Shown here: positions 28,293-36,473 of the stretch, in pieces | Numbering within the stretch: position 1 is the stretch's first letter | How the letters are laid out: every line of letters begins with the position of its first letter | DNA from: Ferdinandcohnia sp036962685 | Lineage (GTDB): Bacteria; Bacillota; Bacilli; Bacillales; Bacillaceae_L | Length of the DNA: 64,000 bases | Assembly (NCBI RefSeq): GCF_036962685.1 | Contig: NZ_JBALOP010000055.1 | Coordinates: 65,104-129,103, forward strand | Direction: 5' to 3' | The notes under the pieces: generated by a model | What the model saw: the letters and a program-made list of their open reading frames with translations, nothing else | Told to the model about the DNA's origin: nothing | The model's database searches: none | Position numbers and translations under genes: made by a program

Positions 28293-31200
28293 TTGAAAGA
28301 AAAATTTAAAATAGTTTCTATCGTATTTCTTGTAACAATACTCGTTTTCTCCACTTTCCCCTACTTCCAGTTATCAGCTTCAGCAGCGGCTGGCAATGAA
28401 TGGAAAGAACTGATTGTCAAAAATGGTGATTTTGAGACAAAACCAGCATCCGAAACAGAACTTCCATCATGGGTGTATTGGACTGGAGGCTTTAAGACCG
28501 GAATGAGCATATCAGAAGATGTTGTATTTGCTGGTAATCAAAGTCTAGCGGTCAATAATAACGGTGTAGTAGGTTTATTCAGCCAAGAAATTGGAATAAA
28601 GGAAGGGAATCAATATAAATTAACAGCACAGCTTTATGTCGAAGAATTAACTGGGAAACCTGGGATTTGGCTACGCTGGACAGATGAAAAAGGTACGATT
28701 ATTTCAAACAACGCACAATATTTTGATGTCCAAGCTTTCAACAAGTGGCAAACGGTAGAAATCCATGCAACGGCTCCTGCAGGAGCAAAAGGACTAAAAG
28801 TCTTTATCTATCAATCATCCACATCCAATATGAGAGGATATTATGATGATGTAAAGGTATTTGAAAAAGGATCCAATGTTTTAGATTTCCCTATTGAATA
28901 CGGTAAAGCTATTAATCATGGTCCTGCTGCTTTGGCTGCTAAATCTCAAGGTGTCGCTATTGGGGATGGAGAACTTTACTATGCAACAAACGGTTCACCA
29001 GCAATGTTTTATGCGGCTGATGCTAAAACTGGAAAAAAGATTTTTTCTCAGGAATTGCCAGGTAGTGATGTTGTGTGGGCCATGGTCCTAGGTGCAGATG
29101 GAAATGTCTACTTTGCTGGCACCTACAACGGAATTTTATACCGATACGTGGTTGACGAACAACGACTAGAGCAGCTCGGGAAAAATCCATCTGATAATTG
29201 GGTTTGGCAGCTCGAGGCTTCAAAGGATGGAAAAATCTACGGGGGAACCTATCCAAATGCGAAGGTATTCGAATATGATATTGAATCTGCACAATTTAAG
29301 GATTTAGGAACCTTTTATGAAGGTCAGCAATATGCACGCGGACTTGGAATTACGGAAGAAAGTCTTTATGTCGGAACAGGTACAAGTGCTTATTTAATGA
29401 AAATGGATCTGGCATCTGGTGAAAGAACGGAAATTAAATTACCAATTACAGGTGTTTCCACTTCAATTTCGAATATTTGGGAATATGGTAATCTTATTTT
29501 TGTTGCCTATGGAACTTCATTGGTGACGATTGACAAGACAACGGGTGAAGAAAAAAATACGATGAATTGGCAGGATGAGAATACATTTGATGGGCTCATT
29601 TCATCTCCGTCCCCATATGATGAAAACATACTCTATTTTATTAATAAAAACACGCAACAATTATGGACATATGATATGACAACACATGACACAGAGAAGG
29701 TTAAACCAACGGTACAACTACCTGCTACCCCTGCTAAAGCAATACGTTGGATAAAAGATGAGAATGGTAAAGATGTATTAGCAATTATGCATCATCAAAT
29801 CGAATATTCAATCTATGACCCTACTACAAATTCTGTAAAAGTTAGTTACCCTGATGTTGAAATGCAAGGATTGTTAATGCAAAGCTTAGAAATTGACGAA
29901 GACCAAAAGATTTATATGGGTGGGTATCAAGGTTCCTTTGGAGTATTTGATACATCAATTGATAAATACATCCTTCAAGAACGTGATCCTCACCAAATCG
30001 AAGGGATTGGATTTTTAAACGGTGATGTTTATCTAGGAACCTATGGCGGTGCCAAAATCTATAAATATGATCCAAACCTCCCTTTTACCTTCTCTGGTGG
30101 TAAAAAAGGAGAAAATCCTGAAATGGTAAAAGACATCGAGGAAGACCAAAGCCGACCTTTCACTTTTACATCAGGAGATAATAAACTCTTCATAGGTACC
30201 ATTTCCGATTATGGAAGGTTAGGTGGCGCACTTACGATATTTGATTCTAAAACCAATGAGTGGAAGACCATTCGTAATATCATTAAAAATCAAAGTATCA
30301 TTGGATTAGCTTATCAAGATGGGACAGTATTTGGGGGTTCCACTATTGCTGGTGGTCTAGGCATTGATCCAACCGAACCAAAAGCAAAAATGTTTGAATA
30401 CGATGTTGCAACAGGTACACATGAAGCATTCGATCTCAATGTGGAAGGTTTAGCCAAACCAGAAATGATTGGTGAACTGTCCGCTGGGCCGGATGGAAAC
30501 ATTTGGGGTGTTGCTTGGGGATTGGATGAAACCGGTGTCTATAATACTGTAATTTTTGCCATGAACCCAGATAATCGAGAAATTGTGAAAAGTACACAGC
30601 TTTATAAAGGTGTAAACAGAGGAAGCCAATGGCGGCCATTCTTCATTCGTTGGGATAACCAAGGATTCCTTTATACGACAGCTGCTCGTACATTAACAGT
30701 TCTCGATCCAGAAACAATGAAAAGTAAGCAATTGATTACAGATAATGTCAATTTGATGGATGTTGATAAGGAAGGCAATATTTATTATTCCTCGGACGAA
30801 AACCTGTTTCAATTACCTGTACCGCTTGAAAACGGAACTTTATCTGTCGAGAGTGAGTCATTACTACAAGGTACCGAGCAAAACATTGATTTAGCTGTTA
30901 CTCTTATCAATGGAAACACGATTGATTTAACCGGAGCTCAAATTGAATGGATCAATTCAAATCCTGATGTCGCTAGTCTTGATAAGGGAAAAATCATTGC
31001 AAAAAATGCTGGAACAACTGAAATTTATGCAACGGTCGCGTATAACGGCGGTGAAGTTAGAACGAATACAATTGTGATCACAGTTGGAGTCACAGCCGAG
31101 ACATTAGCAAAGCAAATAAGTGAACTTGAAAAAGCAGGAACCATTCCACATTCAGTGACACAACAACTAAGCAACCGCTTAGCACAAGCAGAACAGCATT

Positions 31201-31340
31201 TCAAAAATGGTAAGAAAGATCAAGCCCTAAAACATCTTGGGGATTTCCGTAAGCATCTAGATAACAGCAGCATAGATCGTGAAATCAAACTTACATTACT
31301 CAATAATCTAACTGCTATTGAAGAAGCTTTCAAAAAATAA
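28293..31340 (+). CDS. Large secreted beta-propeller protein with N-terminal CBM, BIG2-like and FIMAH-like domains
   Basis: The start is TTG at 28293, with AAAGGAGG about nine bases upstream; the nearby ATG hits a stop at once. The 1,015-residue protein has a signal peptide ending near LSASAAAG. Residues ~38-195 are a jelly-roll CBM-like module (VKNGDFE to RGYYDDVKVFE). Residues ~205-845 form the propeller, with YFAGTYNGILYRY, GKIYGGTYPNAKVFEYD and a long GRLGGALTIFD segment. Residues ~850-930 are a BIG2-like Ig domain. The final ~75 residues are helical and FIMAH-like. It is probably exported and wall-associated or released. No catalytic site is recognised. It is divergent from one paralogue and convergent with another. 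Confidence 0.88.
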   Translation: MKEKFKIVSIVFLVTILVFSTFPYFQLSASAAAGNEWKELIVKNGDFETKPASETELPSWVYWTGGFKTGMSISEDVVFAGNQSLAVNNNGVVGLFSQEIGIKEGNQYKLTAQLYVEELTGKPGIWLRWTDEKGTIISNNAQYFDVQAFNKWQTVEIHATAPAGAKGLKVFIYQSSTSNMRGYYDDVKVFEKGSNVLDFPIEYGKAINHGPAALAAKSQGVAIGDGELYYATNGSPAMFYAADAKTGKKIFSQELPGSDVVWAMVLGADGNVYFAGTYNGILYRYVVDEQRLEQLGKNPSDNWVWQLEASKDGKIYGGTYPNAKVFEYDIESAQFKDLGTFYEGQQYARGLGITEESLYVGTGTSAYLMKMDLASGERTEIKLPITGVSTSISNIWEYGNLIFVAYGTSLVTIDKTTGEEKNTMNWQDENTFDGLISSPSPYDENILYFINKNTQQLWTYDMTTHDTEKVKPTVQLPATPAKAIRWIKDENGKDVLAIMHHQIEYSIYDPTTNSVKVSYPDVEMQGLLMQSLEIDEDQKIYMGGYQGSFGVFDTSIDKYILQERDPHQIEGIGFLNGDVYLGTYGGAKIYKYDPNLPFTFSGGKKGENPEMVKDIEEDQSRPFTFTSGDNKLFIGTISDYGRLGGALTIFDSKTNEWKTIRNIIKNQSIIGLAYQDGTVFGGSTIAGGLGIDPTEPKAKMFEYDVATGTHEAFDLNVEGLAKPEMIGELSAGPDGNIWGVAWGLDETGVYNTVIFAMNPDNREIVKSTQLYKGVNRGSQWRPFFIRWDNQGFLYTTAARTLTVLDPETMKSKQLITDNVNLMDVDKEGNIYYSSDENLFQLPVPLENGTLSVESESLLQGTEQNIDLAVTLINGNTIDLTGAQIEWINSNPDVASLDKGKIIAKNAGTTEIYATVAYNGGEVRTNTIVITVGVTAETLAKQISELEKAGTIPHSVTQQLSNRLAQAEQHFKNGKKDQALKHLGDFRKHLDNSSIDREIKLTLLNNLTAIEEAFKK

Positions 31341-31346
31341 TCCATA

Positions 31347-31384
31347 ACAAAAGGTCCTCTGCGTTCGCAGAAGACCTTTTGTTA
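31347..31384. terminator. Bidirectional intrinsic terminator
   Basis: AACAAAAGGTC (31347-31357) pairs with GACCTTTTGTT (31374-31384), with an inner CTGCG/CGCAG stem. It separates the two convergent propeller genes. Confidence 0.9.
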
Positions 31385-31402
31385 GTCCTTCTAAAATATC
31401 AT

Positions 31403-34400
31403 TTATATAGATTTCCCTTGGTTACCTGGCTTATCAGGTTTCCCCGGTTTATTCGGTTTACCTGGTTTACCTGGTTTATCTGGTTTATCTGGTTTGTCTG
31501 GTTTGTCTGGTTTACCTGGTTTACCTGGTTTATCTGGCTTACCTGGTTTGTCTGGTTTACCTGGTTTGTCTGGTTTTCCTGCTTCATTCGACCAGGCGAT
31601 AGTATAAGTTAAGGTTGATTTACCATCTGTGCCTGTAACTTTTATTTCTGTTTTATCGCTTAATTGTACAATTTCAATAGTGGCACCAGCTTGAGTAGCA
31701 TCTGCTATGATATCCTCAGTTTGAAGACCAGATAGCGTGTAGTTTAAAGCTCCAGGCTGAAAACCTTCAAGCTCCTCCCCATCAATCGTAATTGATTTTA
31801 AGGTTGCATCTGTTTCAGGTACAGCAATTTTATGAAGTTCACTGCCTAATGCATAATAGATGCTTCCATCAACTCCTACGGTCATACTGTTCATGAAATC
31901 CTCAACAAGTACTTTATAATCTAGCGTTTCAGGGTCAATCACAATTAGACTGCGGGATAAAGTTGTATATAGCATACCATCCGGACCCCATGCAAGTTGG
32001 TAAGGAAACCATTTACTACTATTATATAAGCTTGGGCGAATCACTTTGCTATCTACTACTTCATAGGTTTCTGGATCCATTTTAAAAATAGTTCCTTCGA
32101 CGGCACCCCATAGGTATCCATCAGGCCCAATTGATAAATCACCAATCATACGAGGAGTAGCATCAATTCCTGGAATCTCAGGAGTAAATTCTGTGATTTT
32201 CTCACCTTTTTCTACATCCCAAACAAAAATTTTAGCTTCTTCTGCTATCGGGTTAATTCCTAATCCACCCCATACGGATGTACCACCAAATAATTTACCA
32301 TCATGATATGCTAAACTAATTATACTTTGGTCTTGAACAACATTTCGTTGTTGGTACCATTCACCTGTATCCCCATCATAGATTGCTAAAACCCCACCTA
32401 ACACACCATAATCCGGAACAGTTCCAACAAATAATTTGTTATCACCTGATGTAATCGCAAAAGGACGGTCCTGCTCATCTTGGATATCATATTCAAGCTG
32501 CGGATTCGTATTTAAGTCCACTGGATGACTTGGGTCAAAACTGTACATGATGGCTCCCACATATGTTCCAAAATACACTGTGTCATTTAAGAATCCGATC
32601 CCTTCAGGTTGGGCAAAGGATGAAATATTAACTTCAATTTCATCCGTGAACGGATTATAGACACTCATTCCACGCTGATAGCCGCCCATGTATAGCTTTC
32701 CATCTGGACCAGTTTCAAGTGATTGGATGGCAACAGCAGTTGCTGCAAGGTCTAAAGCGACGAAATTCAGTTCATTCGTTTCAGGATTGTATAACATATA
32801 CTCTCCATATTGTGTAACCATCGCTAATACTGTTTCGCTAGTAGATAACGTAATCCAAGCCATGTCCTTTACGCGCGGAGTATCTGGAAGAATTGGAATG
32901 CCTTCAATTAACGTTTCTACGTTTGTATTAAGGTCATACTTGTATAATTGTGTTCCATTTTTATAATAAATCATGTTTGGTTGAGTAGGGTCTGGTTCGG
33001 AAACCATATTACTAAATTGGAATGAACCTTCAACTACCAGCGTATCCGGATCAACCACAATCATATTAATAGTCGAAACAGCAACTAGTAGTTTACCATT
33101 TACAACCCAAAAATCTTGGATCATTCCATTCTCTCCAGAATGTCCTTCTATGATAAGCTCCTCTTTTTCACCAGTATGTCTATTAATCTTATACAAATGC
33201 TTCGTTGTTCCAATTCCAACGTAAATATAATCCCCATCCACTGCTAGGCCACGTGCATAATCCTGGTCTGTAACACTACCAAAATCTTTGAATTTTCCTG
33301 TATTGATATCATATTCAAATACACCCGAACCTGGGTATGTTGCACCATAAATTTTACCATCCTCTGTCGCTTCTATATCCCACACCCAAGCGGAAGAAGG
33401 GTTCGCACCAAGGTCTTGAACTTCCTTTAATTCCGGTACATACCGGTATAATTTGCCGTCTGAAGTGCCAGCGAAGTAAACATTTTTATCAGGACCAATT
33501 GTAATGGCCCACACAGCTTCTGTATTTTCAATCACTTTGGAAAATTTAAGCTCGCCTGTTTCAGCATCTAATACTGAAAAGGTTCCAGGTGCACCATTTG
33601 AATGATAATATACCTCATTTTCACCTAAACTATTTTCCTGAATCGCTCCTGCTTGTCCTAATTGAACATGAACCATCTCCCCTAGATTAATAGGATCTGC
33701 ATATTCACGATCAAATTGAGAATCATCCGTTACTTTTTCAAATGTAACATCGTCAAAATAGACCTCTGTAAAGCTAATGCTACCAGAATAAAATGAAAGT
33801 CTTGCATATGCAGCATTCTCTGGAGCTACACTAAATACTTTTAAATCAGTCCATTGATTTTTTGGCAGATTGCCATTTAGTTCCCTATGTTGGGTAATGC
33901 TATTATTGTTTGCATCAAAATAACGGATTTCAGATACAACGTTATGTGTCTGACTTACAACATTTGAATAGACCGTTAATAAATAAGATGCCCCCGCTTC
34001 AACTGCTATCTTGTCACTCAGAATGCTCACTCCTGCTTTGTCAGAAGTATCAAGTAAATGTACGCTTTGTGCTCCCGAATGAGCTCTATCTGTACTTACT
34101 TGAATACCTGGTCCATCAAATTCTGATGCCCACCCCGGAATGTTTCCACCCACAACTGCTTCTTCAAAGCCAGGATTCACCACTTCAGCATGAATATCGT
34201 CAACTGGAGGCTCTCCAGTAGAGATTCCTTCTAGCGCCACATCATCAAAATAAGCTTCTGTAATCGAAGGATGCCCAGAGTTGAAGCGAAGTTCAACCTG
34301 CGTCGCGCCTTCTGGAACTTCGAAAGGAACTTGAATTTCAGTCCACTTATCTGTTCCTAGAACTGCCGTACCAAAGTTAATAAAAGTTGCGTTGCCTACC

Positions 34401-35302
34401 TTCTGTCCTTCATCGTTAAAAAAATGAACTTCATAGCCTATATTATGAGATTGCCTAACAACATTCACATATGCTTTTGCAATATAAGACTCTCCTGTCG
34501 TAACGGAAATTTTTTCACTGGTTACTTGCAAATTCCCACCCGGATTATTGCTATTTTCATCTTTAAAATATAAACTTTTATTTCCAGTACGGGCTTTCTC
34601 CCCACTAAATGCGATACTCGTAGACGGATTATTCGTTACACGACTCCATCCAGGATATACAACTTCTTCTTCAAAGGATGCGTTTGATGGTAACGTTTCT
34701 GTAGAATCAGAATCTTTCACAATTTTTACATCATCAAAGTAAGCTTCTGTATTAGAAGGATGTCCTGAATTAAAACGAAGTTCAACCTGCGTGGCACCCT
34801 CAGGAACTGTGAAAGGCACCTTGATTTCGGTCCACTGGTTCGTTCCTAGAACAGCTGATTGAAAATTAAGGAAGGTTGCATTTCCTACCTTTTGATTTTC
34901 AGCATTAAAATAATGGACCTCATAACCGATACTATGTGATTGGCTGACAACATTTACAAATGCCTTGGCAGTATATGCCTCACCTGAAGTAACAGCTACC
35001 TTCTCACTTTTCACTTGTAAATTTCCACCTGGATTATTCGTGTTTGAATCTTTAAAATACAAGCTTTTTGTACCAGTATTTGCTCGATCATCACTAACAG
35101 CGATACTCGTTAAAGGATTATTCGTAACAAGACTCCATCCAGGAATCACAACTTCTTCAAATCCTCCATTAAATACTTCACCAGGTAGCGTTCCAGCGGA
35201 TACCTTTAGCTTACTAGTAGAAGTAAAAGGAGCAATTAATCCAAATAATAGGGTAAAGCAAAATGTGAGCATTACCGTTTTTTTCAACTTTCTACTAAAC
35301 AA
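31403..35302 (-). CDS. Very large secreted protein: three CBM-like modules, beta-propeller, Lys-Pro repeat tail
   Basis: Start TTG at 35302 with GGGAGG eight bases upstream; 1,299 residues. A signal peptide is followed by three jelly-roll modules (residues ~44-195, ~207-358, ~372-530). The first two are close duplicates and each ends in TEAYFDDV. The propeller spans ~545-1190 and shares blade signatures such as GLGGxxP-like turns and SGDNKLFVGTVPDYG with its two neighbours. A cadherin-like beta-sandwich (~1170-1245) precedes a tail of about 18 Asp/Gly-Lys-Pro tripeptides. No LPxTG sorting signal is present, so the charged tail may hold the protein in the wall non-covalently. A cre site lies upstream. 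Its function is unknown. Confidence 0.87.
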   Translation of the reverse strand: MFSRKLKKTVMLTFCFTLLFGLIAPFTSTSKLKVSAGTLPGEVFNGGFEEVVIPGWSLVTNNPLTSIAVSDDRANTGTKSLYFKDSNTNNPGGNLQVKSEKVAVTSGEAYTAKAFVNVVSQSHSIGYEVHYFNAENQKVGNATFLNFQSAVLGTNQWTEIKVPFTVPEGATQVELRFNSGHPSNTEAYFDDVKIVKDSDSTETLPSNASFEEEVVYPGWSRVTNNPSTSIAFSGEKARTGNKSLYFKDENSNNPGGNLQVTSEKISVTTGESYIAKAYVNVVRQSHNIGYEVHFFNDEGQKVGNATFINFGTAVLGTDKWTEIQVPFEVPEGATQVELRFNSGHPSITEAYFDDVALEGISTGEPPVDDIHAEVVNPGFEEAVVGGNIPGWASEFDGPGIQVSTDRAHSGAQSVHLLDTSDKAGVSILSDKIAVEAGASYLLTVYSNVVSQTHNVVSEIRYFDANNNSITQHRELNGNLPKNQWTDLKVFSVAPENAAYARLSFYSGSISFTEVYFDDVTFEKVTDDSQFDREYADPINLGEMVHVQLGQAGAIQENSLGENEVYYHSNGAPGTFSVLDAETGELKFSKVIENTEAVWAITIGPDKNVYFAGTSDGKLYRYVPELKEVQDLGANPSSAWVWDIEATEDGKIYGATYPGSGVFEYDINTGKFKDFGSVTDQDYARGLAVDGDYIYVGIGTTKHLYKINRHTGEKEELIIEGHSGENGMIQDFWVVNGKLLVAVSTINMIVVDPDTLVVEGSFQFSNMVSEPDPTQPNMIYYKNGTQLYKYDLNTNVETLIEGIPILPDTPRVKDMAWITLSTSETVLAMVTQYGEYMLYNPETNELNFVALDLAATAVAIQSLETGPDGKLYMGGYQRGMSVYNPFTDEIEVNISSFAQPEGIGFLNDTVYFGTYVGAIMYSFDPSHPVDLNTNPQLEYDIQDEQDRPFAITSGDNKLFVGTVPDYGVLGGVLAIYDGDTGEWYQQRNVVQDQSIISLAYHDGKLFGGTSVWGGLGINPIAEEAKIFVWDVEKGEKITEFTPEIPGIDATPRMIGDLSIGPDGYLWGAVEGTIFKMDPETYEVVDSKVIRPSLYNSSKWFPYQLAWGPDGMLYTTLSRSLIVIDPETLDYKVLVEDFMNSMTVGVDGSIYYALGSELHKIAVPETDATLKSITIDGEELEGFQPGALNYTLSGLQTEDIIADATQAGATIEIVQLSDKTEIKVTGTDGKSTLTYTIAWSNEAGKPDKPGKPDKPGKPDKPGKPGKPDKPDKPDKPDKPGKPGKPNKPGKPDKPGNQGKSI
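31424..31579 (-). repeat. Nine-base coding minisatellite encoding (D/G/N)KP tripeptides
   Basis: On the plus strand the words GGTTTACCT, GGTTTATCT and GGTTTGTCT recur in tandem about 18 times. Read in frame they encode Lys-Pro-Asp or Lys-Pro-Gly units in the C-terminal tail of the 1,299-residue protein. Such arrays change length by slippage or recombination. Confidence 0.9.
34232..35173 (-). repeat. Tandem duplication of a CBM-coding module
   Basis: Two copies (about 34724-35173 and 34232-34684) encode jelly-roll modules offset by 163 residues (489 bp). Shared protein segments include PGGNLQV, SEK(V/I)(A/S)VT(S/T)GE, KVGNATF and EGATQVELRFNSGHPS. At DNA level the copies have drifted noticeably. 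Confidence 0.8.
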
Positions 35303-35363
35303 ATAACATACCTCCCTTAAATATGTATAAGCGAAACGTTGTTAACCCTCCTTTCGCAAACAA

Positions 35364-35378
35364 CAGGAAGCGTTTACA
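35364..35378. promoter_or_regulatory. CcpA site (cre) upstream of the 1,299-residue propeller gene
   Basis: CAGGAAGCGTTTACA matches the cre consensus from its third base onward; the first T is replaced. It lies 62-76 bases upstream of the TTG start. Catabolite repression of this secreted protein is likely. Confidence 0.65.
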
Positions 35379-35506
35379 TAAGTTTTTTGTAAGACTTACT
35401 CTTATCTCTCAAAAACTTACTTTCTCCCAAACCTTCCTTTATAATGATTCTACTTAACTATATTCCTCATACATATAGGCCGTTTTAACCATACTCTGTC
35501 ACAAAA

Positions 35507-35522
35507 GGGACTTTAAGTCTCC
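35507..35522. promoter_or_regulatory. Operator-like GGACTTTAAGTC palindrome
   Basis: GGGACTTTAAGTCTCC resembles the GGACTTAAAGTCC element at 22,703. It lies about 205 bases upstream of the 1,299-residue propeller gene and downstream of the small zinc-ribbon gene. No clear promoter geometry was found beside it. The rest of 35303-35617 holds the cre site and no convincing gene. Confidence 0.35.
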
Positions 35523-35617
35523 ATTGGATGGAAATGGTGGTTCAATAAATTCAATTAGTAAAACAAGTTCAAAAATCGTATAGATTTGATTGTTGTATGT
35601 TGTCTCTACTCTACAAA

Positions 35618-35648
35618 AAAAGTCCTCTGCGTTGGACAGAAGACTTTT
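35618..35648 (-). terminator. Intrinsic terminator
   Basis: AAAAGTC (35618-35624) pairs with GACTTTT (35642-35648), extended inward by TCTG/CAGA. On the minus strand the stem is followed by T residues. It ends the small zinc-ribbon gene. Confidence 0.75.
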
Positions 35649-35679
35649 AATTGCATATTGTATAAAGTTTGCTATTTCC

Positions 35680-35889
35680 TTAACGTGACGGTTTGGGTGG
35701 TTGGCACACATCACATTTTCGTTGGTTATTGTTTTTAAATTTCGTAAATGTTTTTTCAAAATTACTACCGCATGCACATTTAAATAATAACTTTTGGGAA
35801 AAACCATGATATTCCGTCGTAAGTAAGCTACTATCTGAATTTTTCTCAACAAATTCTTTAATTTTATCAATAGTCCATCGTTTATTCAT
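35680..35889 (-). CDS. Small zinc-ribbon-like protein
   Basis: The 69-residue protein starts at the ATG of MNKRWTIDKIKEF, with GAGGTG seven bases upstream. A Cys4 ribbon is visible: KCACG near residue 38 and CDVC near 60, a spacing typical of small zinc-binding proteins found in Bacilli and phages. The N-terminal half is helical and charged. Nucleic-acid binding is plausible but not shown. It stands alone with its own terminator, so it may be a remnant or cargo gene. Confidence 0.7.
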   Translation of the reverse strand: MNKRWTIDKIKEFVEKNSDSSLLTTEYHGFSQKLLFKCACGSNFEKTFTKFKNNNQRKCDVCQPPKPSR

Positions 35890-35960
35890 TCTCCGACACC
35901 TCAATACTAAATCGTTAAATTGTCATTGTATTATTTTTATTTTAGGCAAAAGATTTAACT

Positions 35961-36338
35961 TTAGTCCTTGTTAAACCAAAGTTCGTCTTTGTTATCAACA
36001 TCACCATTATAATTGATCAAAATTTCGTCCCCTGCTTTTATATCTGTGTAAGCATAGAAGTCGAATGTGTGATTGTCAAAATTTATTTCATATATGGCAT
36101 TGGGTTCATAAGAATGATTAAATAACATTCCATAGCCGAGAAGGATCGCAGTATGGTTAATCCCATACTCGAAAGCATAGTCAGCTAGTAAGGTTTTCTC
36201 AATGTGTTGATGTTGGTTATTCGGATAAGAAATCACAGGCGCTTCATGGATAAGCTGCCCTTTTTTGATATCTGATGTAGCAAATACTCCTCTATTGAAT
36301 TCGCCATCACTTAATGTAGATGTTTTTATCTCAATCAT
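35961..36338 (-). CDS. SET domain-containing protein
   Basis: The 125-residue protein is a minimal SET domain. The N-terminal RGVFATSDIKKGQLIHEAPVI (residues ~16-36) matches the SET-N strand pair. GYGMLFNHSYEPNA (~70-83) is the NHSxxPN cofactor pseudoknot motif. AGDEILINYNG (~100-110) is the second half of the knot with the catalytic-type Tyr. Such proteins are S-adenosylmethionine-dependent lysine methyltransferases in eukaryotes. Bacterial small SET proteins are scattered and their substrates are mostly unknown. There is no operon partner. Confidence 0.85.
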   Translation of the reverse strand: MIEIKTSTLSDGEFNRGVFATSDIKKGQLIHEAPVISYPNNQHQHIEKTLLADYAFEYGINHTAILLGYGMLFNHSYEPNAIYEINFDNHTFDFYAYTDIKAGDEILINYNGDVDNKDELWFNKD

Positions 36339-36414
36339 GTTGTTTTACCTACCAAACTTTTAAGATTTTCTTTCTAACTGTAACACTAATCCACTAAAAT
36401 AAAAACCTTAAAAC

Positions 36415-36453
36415 AAAAAAGGATAGTAAACACCCTTTTTAGGAGACCATCCT
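36415..36453 (-). terminator. Intrinsic terminator
   Basis: On the minus strand AGGATGGT pairs with ACTATCCT (one G-U pair), followed by TTTTTT. It lies just after the phosphodiester glycosidase/phosphoesterase gene. Confidence 0.65.
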
Positions 36454-36473
36454 CTTTGCCTCGAACAGTAACT

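Noticed and set aside
31379..31612. Plus-strand ORF of 77 codons rich in Phe/Trp/Thr
   Set aside because: It is the antisense of the Lys-Pro repeat array in the 1,299-residue protein; the repetitive composition alone keeps it open.
34965..35306. Plus-strand ORF of 113 codons
   Set aside because: Antisense shadow of the duplicated CBM modules; no ribosome site, and coding signal is on the minus strand.
35499..35870. Minus-strand ORF of 123 codons
   Set aside because: It overlaps the small zinc-ribbon gene in another frame, runs through that gene's terminator and has no ribosome site.
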